64,000 nt of DNA, from NCBI GenBank assembly GCA_963803755.1, contig CAWDNP010000011.1, forward strand, positions 1 through 64,000, in the 5' to 3' direction. Within the stretch, counting starts at the first letter, position 1; each line of letters opens with the position of its first letter. Under the pieces are notes generated by a model. That model made no database searches, was not told the DNA's origin, and saw only the letters and a list, made by a program, of their open reading frames with translations. Shown piece by piece: positions 1-11,843 of this stretch. Made by a program: the position numbers and the translations under genes. This stretch comes from CAVUPF01 sp963803755 (GTDB lineage Bacteria > Actinomycetota > Thermoleophilia > Solirubrobacterales > 70-9).

Positions 1-3505
<3,505 letters not shown>

Positions 3506-3659
3506 AGTCGGCGACTCCTCAGGCGGTCAGAGGGACGTAGATAAAGCGCAGATATGGGCAGGGGGGCTCAACAGCGCGCGACCGCAAAAAATAACACACG
3601 GCCGCGCGCGACCTGCGCTTGGCTCCCTGCGTGGGACCCAAAGCGCGATGTACAGCGGC

Positions 3660-4058
3660 TTACTTTAGCTCGACGGTGGCGCCGGCCTCCTCGAGCTCGG
3701 CCTTCAGCTTCTCGGCTTCCTCGCGCTCGATGCCCTCTTTGATCGCTTTGGGAGCCTCGTCGACGATTGCCTTCGCCTCTTTTAGGCCGAGACCAGTCGC
3801 GGCGCGCACGACCTTGATCACGGGGACCTTCTGGCCGCCGACCTCGGTCAGCACCACGTCGACCGTCGCATTCTCTGCCTCCTCGCCACCGTCGCCGTCG
3901 CCTGCCGGGGCACCAACCGCGGCCGGAGCCGCTGCGGCGACCGCCGTCGCGGAGACGCCGAACTCCTCCTCGAGCGCCTTGATCCGCTCGGAGAGCTCCA
4001 GCACCGAGATGCCCTTCAGCTCCTCGATCCAGTCCTCTGTCGAAATCTTCGTTGCCAT
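3660..4058 (-). CDS. rplL: 50S ribosomal protein L7/L12
   Basis: Stalk protein of the large ribosomal subunit, present as dimers on L10, which recruits and stimulates the translational GTPases. The 132-residue product has the family layout: an N-terminal dimerisation helix pair (ISVLELSERIKALEEEFGVS), an Ala/Gly/acidic hinge at about residues 38-62, and the globular C-terminal domain with VIKVVRAATGLGLKEAKAIVDEAP, the conserved factor-binding face. Its start follows the rplJ stop by 7 bp, so the pair is co-transcribed. The start ATG gives a normal N-terminus. Length is slightly above the usual 120-125 because the hinge is long. Confidence 0.97.
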   Translation of the reverse strand: MATKISTEDWIEELKGISVLELSERIKALEEEFGVSATAVAAAAPAAVGAPAGDGDGGEEAENATVDVVLTEVGGQKVPVIKVVRAATGLGLKEAKAIVDEAPKAIKEGIEREEAEKLKAELEEAGATVELK

Positions 4059-4065
4059 CTCCTAG

Positions 4066-4824
4066 CTACTCCTCTTCCTTGCTCTCGTCATCATCAGAAG
4101 TCGTGTCCTGCGCAGCCGCCGCGGGATCCTCGCCCTCGGCTTGAGAGGGCTCCTCCTCCGCAGGCTGGTTCTCGGCGGAAACCCCAGCCGACGGCTCCTC
4201 GATCGGGGCTTCCGCCGGTCCGTCGTCTGCTGAGTCCACCTCGGCGTCCGCCGAATCCACCTCGGGGGCGGCCTCGGGCGTAGGCGCCTTCGCGGGGGCC
4301 TCGCCGGTGAGGAGCCCCTGCTCCGCGATCTGGCCCAGCCCAATCGCGAGGCCGGAGATCATCGAGCCGAGCCCGCGCACCATGCCGGTCAGGGGGCTGG
4401 CGATAAGGCCCGCGAACTGGCCGTTTAGGACGTCGCGGGTGGGCAGGCGGGCAATCGACTTGAAGCGGTCCTCATCGAGGCTGAGGCCCTCCATGAATCC
4501 GCCCTTGAAGGCGAGGACGTCGTGCTCGCGATTGAAGGTCGAGATCGCCTTCGCCGCCATCGCCGTGTCGCCGCGGACGAAGGTCAGCGCGGTCGGGCCC
4601 TGGAGCAGCTCGGCGAGGCGGTCCTCGCCTGCTCTTTCGGCCGCCAGCTTGGTGAGGCGGTTCTTGACGACGCGGAAGCTGGCGTCGGCCTCACTCAGCT
4701 TGGTGCGCAGCTCAGCCGCCTGGGGGACGCTGATGCCGCGGTAATCGATCGCGAAGATTGCCTCGGAGCCCTCGATCTGGGCGGCGATCTGCTCGATTGT
4801 GGCTGACTTTTGCTCGCGGTTCAT
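4066..4824 (-). CDS. rplJ: 50S ribosomal protein L10 with long acidic C-terminal tail
   Basis: Anchors the L7/L12 dimers to 23S rRNA. The first 170 or so residues are ordinary L10 (EQKSATIEQIAAQIEGSEA at the N-terminus, FRVVKNRLTKLA, then TRDVLNGQFAGLIASPLTGM). The last 75 or so are an extension very rich in Ala, Glu, Asp, Pro and Ser, ending DDDESKEEE, which is not part of the canonical fold; many L10 proteins end near residue 175. Reading frame and codon use stay consistent through the tail, so it looks genuinely translated. It heads the rplJ-rplL pair and follows a 177-bp gap where an L10 leader would be expected. Confidence 0.95.
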   Translation of the reverse strand: MNREQKSATIEQIAAQIEGSEAIFAIDYRGISVPQAAELRTKLSEADASFRVVKNRLTKLAAERAGEDRLAELLQGPTALTFVRGDTAMAAKAISTFNREHDVLAFKGGFMEGLSLDEDRFKSIARLPTRDVLNGQFAGLIASPLTGMVRGLGSMISGLAIGLGQIAEQGLLTGEAPAKAPTPEAAPEVDSADAEVDSADDGPAEAPIEEPSAGVSAENQPAEEEPSQAEGEDPAAAAQDTTSDDDESKEEE

Positions 4825-5001
4825 CGTCTCACCTGCACCGGGCTTTCGGGCACGGGCCCCGCCGGTGGTCTTGGGTCAGTGGCGGCGCAGTCTAGACGAT
4901 CGCGTCCAAAACTCACCCGCGACCGGGGAGGAGTGGTCATGCATATCGGGGTACTCTGAAAGACGCGGCTTGGCCTGGCTGGGAAGGGCGGCCTGACCGT
5001 T
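4825..5001 (-). promoter_or_regulatory. rplA-rplJ intergenic region, possible L10 leader
   Basis: 177 bp between the rplA stop and the rplJ start. In many bacteria the rplJL mRNA begins with an L10-binding leader. Read on the minus strand the gap holds short GC-rich complementary blocks (for example CCGGCGGGGCCCG and CCCGAAAGCCCGG) and ends in GGTGCAGGTGAGACG just before the ATG, so the ribosome-binding site could be included in a fold. This call is positional; no covariance match could be made by eye. Confidence 0.35.
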
Positions 5002-5751
5002 TCAGGCGCGCGCCAGCTCCCCTGCGGCCTCGGCGGGCGCGGCGGCGGGCGCCAAGTCGCGATCGCTGGTCTTCGTCGCATCGACGCGGATGCCGGGGCC
5101 CATCGTCGTCGTCAGCGTGCTGGAGAGGATGTAGCGGCCCTTCGCAGAGGATGGCTTGGCGCGGACGATCTCCTCGATCACCGCCATGTAGTTATCGAGC
5201 AGCTTGCGCTCGTCGAAGCTCGCCTTGCCGATCGCCATGTGGATGATCGCCTGGCGGTCGGTGCGGTACTCGACCTTGCCCGCCTTTGACTCGGTGACCG
5301 CCTTCTCGACGTCATCGGTGACGGTGCCGACCTTGGGGTTCGGCATCTTGCCCTGGGGGCCGAGGACGCGGCCCAGTTTGCCGACTGCGGGCATCATGTC
5401 CGGGGTCGCGATTACCACGTCGAAGCCGGTCCAGCCCTCCTCAACTTTCTTCGCCAGGTCCTCGCCGCCGACGAAGTCCGCGCCGGCCGCCTCCGCATCG
5501 CGGGCCCGTTGGCCCTGGGCGAAAACGGCGACGGTCACGTCCTTGCCGAGCCCGTGCGGAAGCGCCAAGGTGCCGCGCAGCTGCTCCTCGGCGTGGCGGA
5601 CGTTGACGCCGAGCGCGACGTGTAGCTCGACCGTCTCGTCGAAGTTGGCGCTCGCGGTCTCTTTAAGGAGGGAGATCGCCTCAGCCGGCGGGTAGGGCCG
5701 GTCGCGCTCGACCTTCTCGTATTGGCGGCGGTAGCGCTTGCCGTGTGCCAT
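5002..5751 (-). CDS. rplA: 50S ribosomal protein L1
   Basis: Binds the L1 stalk of 23S rRNA and often represses its own operon. The 249-residue product begins MAHGKRYRRQYEKV and contains ANFDETVELHVALGVN and, at about residues 120-140, the diagnostic KLGRVLGPQGKMPNPKVGTV followed by KAGKVEYR. A short Ala-rich tail (LAPAAAPAEAAGELARA) extends beyond the usual end near residue 230. It starts 2 bp after the rplK stop, the normal rplK-rplA pair. Confidence 0.97.
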   Translation of the reverse strand: MAHGKRYRRQYEKVERDRPYPPAEAISLLKETASANFDETVELHVALGVNVRHAEEQLRGTLALPHGLGKDVTVAVFAQGQRARDAEAAGADFVGGEDLAKKVEEGWTGFDVVIATPDMMPAVGKLGRVLGPQGKMPNPKVGTVTDDVEKAVTESKAGKVEYRTDRQAIIHMAIGKASFDERKLLDNYMAVIEEIVRAKPSSAKGRYILSSTLTTTMGPGIRVDATKTSDRDLAPAAAPAEAAGELARA

Positions 5752-5753
5752 CG

Positions 5754-6176
5754 CTATTTGACGTCCACACCCATCGAGCGGGCGGTGCCGGCGATGATCT
5801 TTGAGGCGGCGTCGAGATCGTTGGCGTTTAAGTCGGGCATCTTGCGCTCGGCGATCTGGCGGACCTGGTCCATCGAGATCGTCCCCACCTTGTTGACGTG
5901 GGGCTCGCCCGAGCCCTTTTTGATCCCGATCGCCTCCTTGATCAGCACCGCGGCGGGCGGCGTCTTGGTGATGAAGGTGAAGGAGCGATCCTCATAGACC
6001 GTGATCTCGACCGGGATGATCGTCCCCGCTTCGGATTGAGTCTGGGCGTTGAACGCCTTGCAGAACTCCATGATGTTGACCCCGTGCTGGCCGAGGGCTG
6101 GGCCAACCGGCGGTGCCGGGTTGGCGTTGCTCGCCTGGATCTGGAGCTTGATCAGGGTGAGGACTTTTTTTGCCAT
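5754..6176 (-). CDS. rplK: 50S ribosomal protein L11
   Basis: Binds the GTPase-associated centre of 23S rRNA and is the target region for thiopeptides. The 140-residue length is standard. It shows the N-terminal NANPAPPVGPALGQHGVNIM block, the TKTPPAAVLIKEA linker region, and the C-terminal rRNA-binding domain (QVRQIAERKMPDLNA, then AGTARSMGVDV). It is the second part of the nusG-rplK-rplA segment, 27 bp downstream of nusG. Confidence 0.97.
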   Translation of the reverse strand: MAKKVLTLIKLQIQASNANPAPPVGPALGQHGVNIMEFCKAFNAQTQSEAGTIIPVEITVYEDRSFTFITKTPPAAVLIKEAIGIKKGSGEPHVNKVGTISMDQVRQIAERKMPDLNANDLDAASKIIAGTARSMGVDVK

Positions 6177-6203
6177 TGGGATCGGGGAGGGTAGCGGGCC
6201 GGG

Positions 6204-6725
6204 TTAGATCTTCTTTACCTGGTCATAGCCGACCTCGACCGGGGTCTCCCGGCCGAAGATCGAGACCAGCACCTTGAGTTTGGCGGCGTCCTCGTTGATC
6301 TCGGCGATCTCGCCGGAGAAGTCCGAGAGCGGGCCGGAGATGACTTTGATCGATTCGCCGATCGAGAACTGCGCCTGGGTGCGCGGCCGCTCCGCCGTCT
6401 CGCGGTGCAGCAGCCGGTCGACCTCCGGTTTGGAGAGCGGCACCGGCTTGTTGCGCGAGCCGACGAACCCGGTCACCCCCGGGGTGTTCTTGACCAGCCC
6501 CCAGGCGTCGTCGGTCATCTCCATGTTGACCAGGACGTAACCGGGCATCGTTCGTTTCTCGGTCTGGACTTTCTGGCCGTCCTTCATCTCGGAGACCTGC
6601 TCGGTGGGGACGACGACCTGGCGCACGTTGCGGTTCTGGCTCATCGTCTGCACCCGGTGCTCGAGATTGTGCTTGACCTTGTTCTCGTGCCCGGAATAGG
6701 TGTTGATCACATACCAGCGATACAT
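6204..6725 (-). CDS. nusG: transcription elongation/antitermination factor NusG
   Basis: Binds the polymerase clamp through an NGN domain and Rho or ribosomal protein S10 through a KOW domain. The 173-residue product starts MYRWYVINTYSGHENKV, the classical NGN start, has MPGYVLVNMEMTDDAWGLV and GVTGFVGSRNKPVPL in mid-domain, and ends with the KOW domain (GESIKVISGPLSDFSGEI ... VLVSIFGRETPVEV). No extra insert domain is present. It lies 34 bp after secE in the standard order. Confidence 0.97.
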   Translation of the reverse strand: MYRWYVINTYSGHENKVKHNLEHRVQTMSQNRNVRQVVVPTEQVSEMKDGQKVQTEKRTMPGYVLVNMEMTDDAWGLVKNTPGVTGFVGSRNKPVPLSKPEVDRLLHRETAERPRTQAQFSIGESIKVISGPLSDFSGEIAEINEDAAKLKVLVSIFGRETPVEVGYDQVKKI

Positions 6726-6759
6726 CTGAGGCCTTTGTTCGGGGATCCCGTCGCTACCG

Positions 6760-7287
6760 CTACAGGATCTGCTTGATCAGGAATTCGAAGAGCGCGTCCA
6801 GGGCGCCCAGGTAGGTGGCCGCGACGGCGACGAAGATTATGGTGACCGCGGTCGCTTGGATCAGCGTCTCGCGGTCGGGCCACTGGACTTTTTTCAGCTC
6901 CTGCCAGCAGGAGACGAGGAAGCCGATGACGCCGCCCCGCTGGCGTTCCGCCGTCGCCTGTTTCTGCTTGCGGGCGAGCTGCTCGCCCTCCTGGCGCTTC
7001 TGCTCGGTGCGGCGGTTCTTCTCTGCTTCCTTTCGGCGCTTCTCGGTGGCGCGGCGCTCGGAGCGGGAGGGCTTGGGGGCATCGGGGGTCTCCAGCTCGG
7101 CTTCGGGCACGCCGGCCGCCATCCCCGCCTCCACCGCTTCGATCTCGGCGATGTCGCCGGAGACCGGAACCTGGGTGTCGCGCTGGGCATGGGCCTCGCG
7201 GAGCAGCGGATCGGAGTCCGAGCGCTTGCGCTCCTGCGCTTCGCGAGCCCGGCGCTCGGCCTTGCGCTGTGCGCGGGTCTTTGCCAT
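6760..7287 (-). CDS. secE: preprotein translocase subunit SecE with long charged N-terminal extension
   Basis: Clamps SecY in the SecYEG protein-conducting channel. Only the last 60 or so residues match the minimal SecE core: amphipathic FLVSCWQELKKVQWPDRETL followed by one transmembrane helix (AVTIIFVAVAATYLGALDAL). The preceding 115 residues are highly charged (KAERRAREAQERKRSDSDPL, then a Lys/Glu/Arg-rich helix about residues 70-105) and should be cytoplasmic. Actinobacterial SecE proteins often carry such extensions. It starts 6 bp after the rpmG stop. Confidence 0.93.
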   Translation of the reverse strand: MAKTRAQRKAERRAREAQERKRSDSDPLLREAHAQRDTQVPVSGDIAEIEAVEAGMAAGVPEAELETPDAPKPSRSERRATEKRRKEAEKNRRTEQKRQEGEQLARKQKQATAERQRGGVIGFLVSCWQELKKVQWPDRETLIQATAVTIIFVAVAATYLGALDALFEFLIKQIL

Positions 7288-7293
7288 CGCCGG

Positions 7294-7458
7294 CTACCGG
7301 GTCTCCTTGTGCGGAGTGTGGTGACCGCACCAGCGGCAAAACTTGCGCAGCTCTACGCGGTCCGGCGAGTTGCGCCGGGACTTGTTCGTCTGGTAGTTGC
7401 GCCGCTTGCATTCCTCGCAAGCCAGCGTCACCGCGATGCGGACATCTCCGCGAGCCAT
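7294..7458 (-). CDS. rpmG: 50S ribosomal protein L33, zinc-binding (C+) form
   Basis: 54-residue ribosomal protein translated from ATG at 7458: MARGDVRIAVTLACEECKRR, then NYQTNKSRRNSPDRVELRKF and CRWCGHHTPHKETR. The two pairs CEEC and CRWC form the zinc site, so this is the C+ paralogue rather than the zinc-free one. It is the first gene of the rpmG-secE-nusG-rplK-rplA run, 6 bp before secE. A Shine-Dalgarno-like GGAG-type sequence lies a few bases before the ATG on the minus strand. Confidence 0.95.
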   Translation of the reverse strand: MARGDVRIAVTLACEECKRRNYQTNKSRRNSPDRVELRKFCRWCGHHTPHKETR

Positions 7459-7559
7459 GTCTCCTCGTTCACGTACGGACGGCCGTTACAAAAGAAAACC
7501 CCGGGCCGAAGCGCGAGGCTGGGCCGAAGGATAGCGGTCCGGCGGGGACCAGGTCCGGC

Positions 7560-8702
7560 TCAGAGGCCGAGGGTCTTGGCGATGATGTTGCGCTGGATCT
7601 CCGAGGTGCCCCCATAGATGGTGGAGACGAGGGAGGTGCGGACCAGGCGCTCCATGTCGTACTCGGAGGAGTAGCCGTAGCCGCCCATCATCTGCATCCC
7701 GTCGAGGGCGGCGCGCTTGGCCACCTCGGTGACGTAGAGCTTCACCATCGAGGCCTCGCGGGGCAGCATCCGGTCGGGGTCCTCGTCGGTCATCGTCGCG
7801 ACCCAGCGGGTCATCAGACGGGCCGCCTCCAGCTCCGTCGCCATGTCCGCGAGGCGGTGCTGGAGCGACTGAAAGGAGCCGATCGAGCGACCGAACTGCT
7901 TGCGTTCCTTGACGTAGACAATCACGTCGTCGAAGACCCGCTGGGCGATGCCGAGCATCGTCGCGGCGAGGATCAGCCGCTCGACGTTGAGACCTGCCAT
8001 TAGCTGCGTCCAGCCCTGGTCGACCTCGCCGAGCACGGCGTCTGTAGGAGCAAGGCAGTCGGTGAAGTAGAGGTGGCTGGTCTCGCGCCCGCCCATCGTG
8101 TCGATCGGGACCACCTCCATCCCGTCGGCATCGCGCGGCACCCAGATCATCGTCAGACCCTCGTGCTTTGAGGGGCCGCGGGTGGTGCGACAGACGACGA
8201 GGACGTGGTCGGCGATGTGGGCGTTGGAACAGAAGACCTTCTGACCGTTGAGGACGAAGCCGTCACCGTCGCGCTCGGCGGAGGTGCTCAGCGAGCCGAC
8301 ATCGGAGCCGGCCTCGGGCTCGGTCATCGCAATCGCCTCGACCGCGCCGCGGGCGATGCCGCCGAGGACCTCGTGCTTTTGCTCCTGGCTCCCGAAGCGA
8401 TTGGTCGCGCCAGCGACGATTAGCGTCGTTGCGTAGCCGCCGATCGGGGCGAGGCCGCGGGAGGTCTCCTCCATGAACAGGCAGGCGTCCAGCATCGTGC
8501 CGCCCGAGCCGCCATAGCGCTCGGGGATGGTGAGGCCGAGCCAGCCCAGCTCGGCCATCATCTTGTAGATCTCGAAGCTGTGGCGCTCCTTATAAGAGTC
8601 GGTGAGCCGCTCCCGCTGATCCTGGGTGCCGCACTCGCGGTCACAGAAGTCGCGGATCGCGTCGACGAAGTCGCTCTGCTCGTCGCTGAGGGCGAAGTCC
8701 AC
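7560..8702 (-). CDS. acyl-CoA dehydrogenase family protein
   Basis: FAD-dependent alpha,beta-dehydrogenase of acyl-CoA thioesters, presumably in fatty or branched acid breakdown. The 380 residues give the complete family fold: N-terminal helical domain (FALSDEQSDFVDAIRDFC), the beta domain with MTEPEAGSDVGSL, and the C-terminal helical domain with KERKQFGRSIGSFQSLQHRL, GGYGYSSEYDMERLVR and IYGGTSEIQRNIIAKTLGL. At the position of the medium-chain enzyme's catalytic Glu (YEGTSQ) this protein has Gly (YGGTSE), as in several ACAD subfamilies that place the base elsewhere, so the substrate cannot be assigned. It is monocistronic between the tRNA and rpmG. Confidence 0.93.
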   Translation of the reverse strand: MDFALSDEQSDFVDAIRDFCDRECGTQDQRERLTDSYKERHSFEIYKMMAELGWLGLTIPERYGGSGGTMLDACLFMEETSRGLAPIGGYATTLIVAGATNRFGSQEQKHEVLGGIARGAVEAIAMTEPEAGSDVGSLSTSAERDGDGFVLNGQKVFCSNAHIADHVLVVCRTTRGPSKHEGLTMIWVPRDADGMEVVPIDTMGGRETSHLYFTDCLAPTDAVLGEVDQGWTQLMAGLNVERLILAATMLGIAQRVFDDVIVYVKERKQFGRSIGSFQSLQHRLADMATELEAARLMTRWVATMTDEDPDRMLPREASMVKLYVTEVAKRAALDGMQMMGGYGYSSEYDMERLVRTSLVSTIYGGTSEIQRNIIAKTLGL

Positions 8703-8750
8703 GAGGTGGAGAGCCTATCGGCTGAAAGCGGGGACGGCACGGCGCCGGAA

Positions 8751-8823
<73 letters not shown>

Positions 8824-9343
8824 GAAAATGGCTTTCTAGAGCCGAAAATTAGTGAGTGGCGTTTGGGCTGTTTTGGCGCCATGGCACTCAGATGGCACAC
8901 CAGGCTGAAGCTGGGTGTCCCTTCTGCGCTGATGGAGCTTCTGCTGCTTCGTCATCACGGGGCCGATGTTAGAGGGTCGGGGAAAACCTTCGAGCCAAGG
9001 CCAAATACGTCGCGAGGCGCCGGGGGCGCCGGCGGCTATGGGCTCGCGAACCCCAGGATTATTGCTAGCTCGGGGGAGTCGTTCGACTCCTCCGCCAATG
9101 CAGGCAGGGCGGCGGGGCGGTCAAGCACCAGGCTGCAGGTGCCTACGTCGCAACAATCCCTGGCGTGGAGATGAAGGCGTTGCTGCGTTTTTGTGCCCTT
9201 CTTAACGACGAGGGATCGAAGGGCTTTCGGCCAGGTGGGGAGCGCCAGCCGAAACGGAAGGTGATACGCCAGTCGATTGCAGGAGTCCAGGTTGCGCTGG
9301 GGGGTTCTCGCCGGCAGCCGGTATCCGCTCGCAGCAGTAGACG
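8824..9343. other. non-coding gap between tRNA-Thr and integrase
   Basis: 520 bp without a convincing gene; the open frames on the plus strand lack a ribosome-binding site or recognisable content. This is where one attachment site of the island would be expected, but no duplicated tRNA-Thr segment was found by eye here or further along. Short repeats of the kind TGGCAC occur around 8880-8905. Confidence 0.5.
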
Positions 9344-10609
9344 CTACTTGCCGTAGCTCGGATCGCGCTCTCCCCAGACCAGCGCCCGCGCCTTGGCGAT
9401 CTCCGTCACTGGGTCGATCCGCTGGCTGCGCGTCTGGAACTCGGCGAGCTCCTCCGAATAGGTTTCGTCAAGAACGCGGATGCTGTGGCCCTGGATGCGG
9501 GCGAGGCGCTGCAGGCTCATGCCCGCGGCGAGCATCAGGGCGGAGTGGGTGTGGCGGCCGAGGTCGTAGGGGCGAGTCTTCGGCAAACCGGTGACGCTCT
9601 CCCTGACCTGGTCGGGATCAGCCAGCTGCTCCCGCCACTGCGCCCACTCGGCCTCAACTCGTTCGAGCGCCGATACGAAGTGACGCTTACGGTAGTTGCG
9701 CCAGTCGGTTTCGACCCAGTGCTCGCGCTCGGAGGTGCGGAAGATGTAGTCGTCGGGTCCGTCTCCGCTGAGGGCCCGCAGAGCGGCGAGGTCGGCCGCC
9801 AGCGGCTTCAACAGTGGGGCGATGCGGTCCTTGTCGGTCTTGGTGCGATCGACGATCTCCTTGCCGCTCAGCCCGTTCTCGACCACGACGTGGCCGTCGA
9901 TGTGATGCCAGCGCAGGGCCAGTGCCTCGCCTGGCCGGCAGCCGGTCATCGCCATGAAGCTGACGAGCAGGGCATCGCGCAAAGCGGCCAGCTGCTTCTG
10001 CTCGCCGATTCGCTTCGAGTTGACGAGCAGCTGGTAGCGGACCCGCTCAACCACAACCGGGCCCCAGACCCGAGGCCGGCGCCGGCGCTTGCCCGAGGGC
10101 TTCTCAAGCAGGGCCACCGGGTTGACCTTCACCCCGGTGATACGGGGCCGCCGCGCCGCCTCACGTAAGACGCTGGAGAGGATGCTGATCGCCTTGATCT
10201 GGGTCGGATCGCCGACGCCGGCTTCTTCGAGGTCGTCCTGCCACTCGACCAGGACTTCGGCGTCGACGTCGGCGATCGGGTTACCGCCGAGCTGGTGCAG
10301 GATGTGGTTGTTGTAGACGCATGTGTCGCGCTCCCAGGTGTTCGAGGCCAGGCGCCGCTTGGCCTTCGGCGCCCAGACGTCGGCGACGAAGGCGGCTAAG
10401 GTCAGTCCCTGGGCACCCGCCCGGACGAGGCGTGCGCCCGACTCCTGCGCTTGGCGGACCTTATGGCGGAAGGCACGGGCACCGTGCTCGCCGGGTAGAC
10501 GGCTAAAGGTGCGGCTGCGCTGCTTGCCGCCTTCGCGCCAGCGAATGCGATAGCGCTCCTCGCCGCTGGAAGTGAGGTAGGTCTGGATCCCCGGCTCGGC
10601 GCTGGCCAT
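9344..10609 (-). CDS. tyrosine recombinase / site-specific integrase
   Basis: 421-residue integrase, presumably responsible for inserting this island. An N-terminal arm-binding region (about residues 10-65, YRIRWREGGKQRSRTFSRL) precedes a core-binding SAM-like domain (LTLAAFVADVWAPKAKRRLA, about 70-170) and the catalytic domain. Catalytic residues are visible: Arg225 in TGCRPGEALALRW, a beta-hairpin Lys near 257 (RTKTDKDR), Arg352 in YDLGRHTHSALML (Tyr in place of the usual His of HxxR), His375 in RIQGHS and the nucleophile Tyr384 in DETYSEEL. It starts 3 bp after the stop of a small excisionase-like gene, the usual xis-int arrangement. All key residues are present, so it may be active. Confidence 0.93.
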   Translation of the reverse strand: MASAEPGIQTYLTSSGEERYRIRWREGGKQRSRTFSRLPGEHGARAFRHKVRQAQESGARLVRAGAQGLTLAAFVADVWAPKAKRRLASNTWERDTCVYNNHILHQLGGNPIADVDAEVLVEWQDDLEEAGVGDPTQIKAISILSSVLREAARRPRITGVKVNPVALLEKPSGKRRRRPRVWGPVVVERVRYQLLVNSKRIGEQKQLAALRDALLVSFMAMTGCRPGEALALRWHHIDGHVVVENGLSGKEIVDRTKTDKDRIAPLLKPLAADLAALRALSGDGPDDYIFRTSEREHWVETDWRNYRKRHFVSALERVEAEWAQWREQLADPDQVRESVTGLPKTRPYDLGRHTHSALMLAAGMSLQRLARIQGHSIRVLDETYSEELAEFQTRSQRIDPVTEIAKARALVWGERDPSYGK

Positions 10610-10612
10610 CGC

Positions 10613-10884
10613 TCAGCCCAGCGCCAGCTCGCCCAGCGAGCGCCGCCCATGGCCCCTAGCCGGTTCGCCGACGCGGCCGGGGACACGAACCCGTAGGCCG
10701 GCTGTCCGGATCCAGGCTGCCCAACTCGACTCGGAGATATGGATGCAGCCGTGCGCCGTTCCAGATGGACGTACAGCCGCAAGCTCCCCGCGCGAACGGC
10801 GTTTAAGATCGTCCTGTAAGGAATGCGGGTCCGCATCGACCACTCCTTCGCAGTCCAGTAGGTTTCCTCGATTGGGCTTTCCAC
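10613..10884 (-). pseudogene. excisionase-like helix-turn-helix gene, one-base frameshift
   Basis: Two overlapping frames join into one plausible 90-residue protein. The first, from a GTG at 10884, reads VESPIEETYWTAKEWSMRTR then IPYRTILNAVRAG, the helix-turn-helix start typical of excisionase/MerR-like small proteins. The second continues ELAAVRPSGTAHGCIHISES and ends LGELALG immediately before the integrase. They would be continuous if the GCGCGGGG run near 10800 had one more G. Sequencing error in a G run, a real null mutation, or a slippery-site control are all possible. Position directly upstream of int supports a recombination directionality role. Confidence 0.7.
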
Positions 10885-10960
10885 TCCCTTAAGACGTTTG
10901 CGGGGGCGGATTCGTCCCCCCTCGCCGCAAATTCCCCGATCCCCGTGTGGGGATCTGGGC
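10885..10960 (-). promoter_or_regulatory. hairpin-rich leader upstream of xis-int
   Basis: On the minus strand two strong hairpins precede the xis-like gene: GATCCCC-acac-GGGGATC, then a longer one in which TTTGCGG and CCGCAAA flank GGGGG and CCCCC. It resembles in position, though not clearly in sequence, the structured leaders found before other genes of this island. Confidence 0.45.
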
Positions 10961-11150
10961 TTCTCGCTGGCTTCGGCTCCCAGCCGCACGGCGCCGAGCG
11001 GCAATCGCGCAACCCGAGGCGTGAACCGAGGGGCGAACAGGCGCAGCCGCTGGCGCCGCAGGGGCAGGTCTCAGGACTGTGCGTGGCGGAGGCAGCGAAG
11101 AGAACCGCCGACAGCGCGGCGGCGCCGACCTATCGGCTGTCGCCGTGTCG

Positions 11151-11840
11151 TCACGATGGCTTCGGAATGTCGCGGATGATCAGCTTCGGCCAGTGGTGAT
11201 CAGCCGCTAGGCGCTCCAGTGACTCGCGGGGCTTCGGGTTCGCGAAGGCGATCACTGCGTCGTAGCGGGCCATGTGGGTCTCCAGGATGTCCCGCATCCG
11301 CTCCTGAAAGCCGACGCGAAGCTGAACGGTGATTGCGTGGCGCTCCGCGCCGATCTCGACCACGGCGTTCGGTCGATAACCGCTCTTCCCCTGTTCGCGA
11401 ACTACGCTGCGCGCGGCGATCCAGCGGGCCTCGGGTGCCCGGCGGGCGATGTGAAGCCGCACCTCGTTCACCGCGCGCATCCGCGCCATCGCGCCGACCT
11501 TCGGACGGCCCGGCGCAAAGCCCGTGCCCGACAGCCGCGCACCACGGCCGCTCAGCCACGCCCATCGTGGCTCGTCGTGAAGGAATCGGCCGTAGTCGGC
11601 GTATCCAACCTTGGCCAAGTGTTTCACCACGCTCGTGGCTTGGTGCTCGTCGCGCTCGAGGAAGCGGGCCAGCTGGTCGAGGGGGATCGCCCCCTGTTCG
11701 GCGAGCAGGCGCAGCAACTCGAACTCCCACGGCTCTGGCGCCCGCAGCACTGGGCGCTCACCAGTGCCCGGGCCTCCTCCCGGCTTGCCGACTCGCCGCG
11801 ACGCATTCACCGCTCCGTCCTTGAAATCGCTGCCGCCCAT
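11151..11840 (-). CDS. winged-helix replication-relaxation-like protein (copy B)
   Basis: 229 residues. The N-terminal third is a winged helix (WEFELLRLLAEQGAIPLDQL, then ARFLERDEHQATSVVKHLAK) and the rest is an alpha/beta domain with MRAVNEVRLHIARRAPEARW and VVEIGAERHAITVQL. This layout resembles the actinobacterial replication-relaxation (Replic_Relax) family found on conjugative elements; the assignment is by pattern only. It is paralogous to the genes at 13127-13795 and 27198-27860 (shared AVNEVRLH, HAI/VIEVEL-type strands). It starts 3 bp after the VirD4-like gene, in one operon. Alternative view: a DNA-binding regulator with a nuclease-like fold. Confidence 0.65.
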   Translation of the reverse strand: MGGSDFKDGAVNASRRVGKPGGGPGTGERPVLRAPEPWEFELLRLLAEQGAIPLDQLARFLERDEHQATSVVKHLAKVGYADYGRFLHDEPRWAWLSGRGARLSGTGFAPGRPKVGAMARMRAVNEVRLHIARRAPEARWIAARSVVREQGKSGYRPNAVVEIGAERHAITVQLRVGFQERMRDILETHMARYDAVIAFANPKPRESLERLAADHHWPKLIIRDIPKPS

Positions 11841-11843
11841 CGC

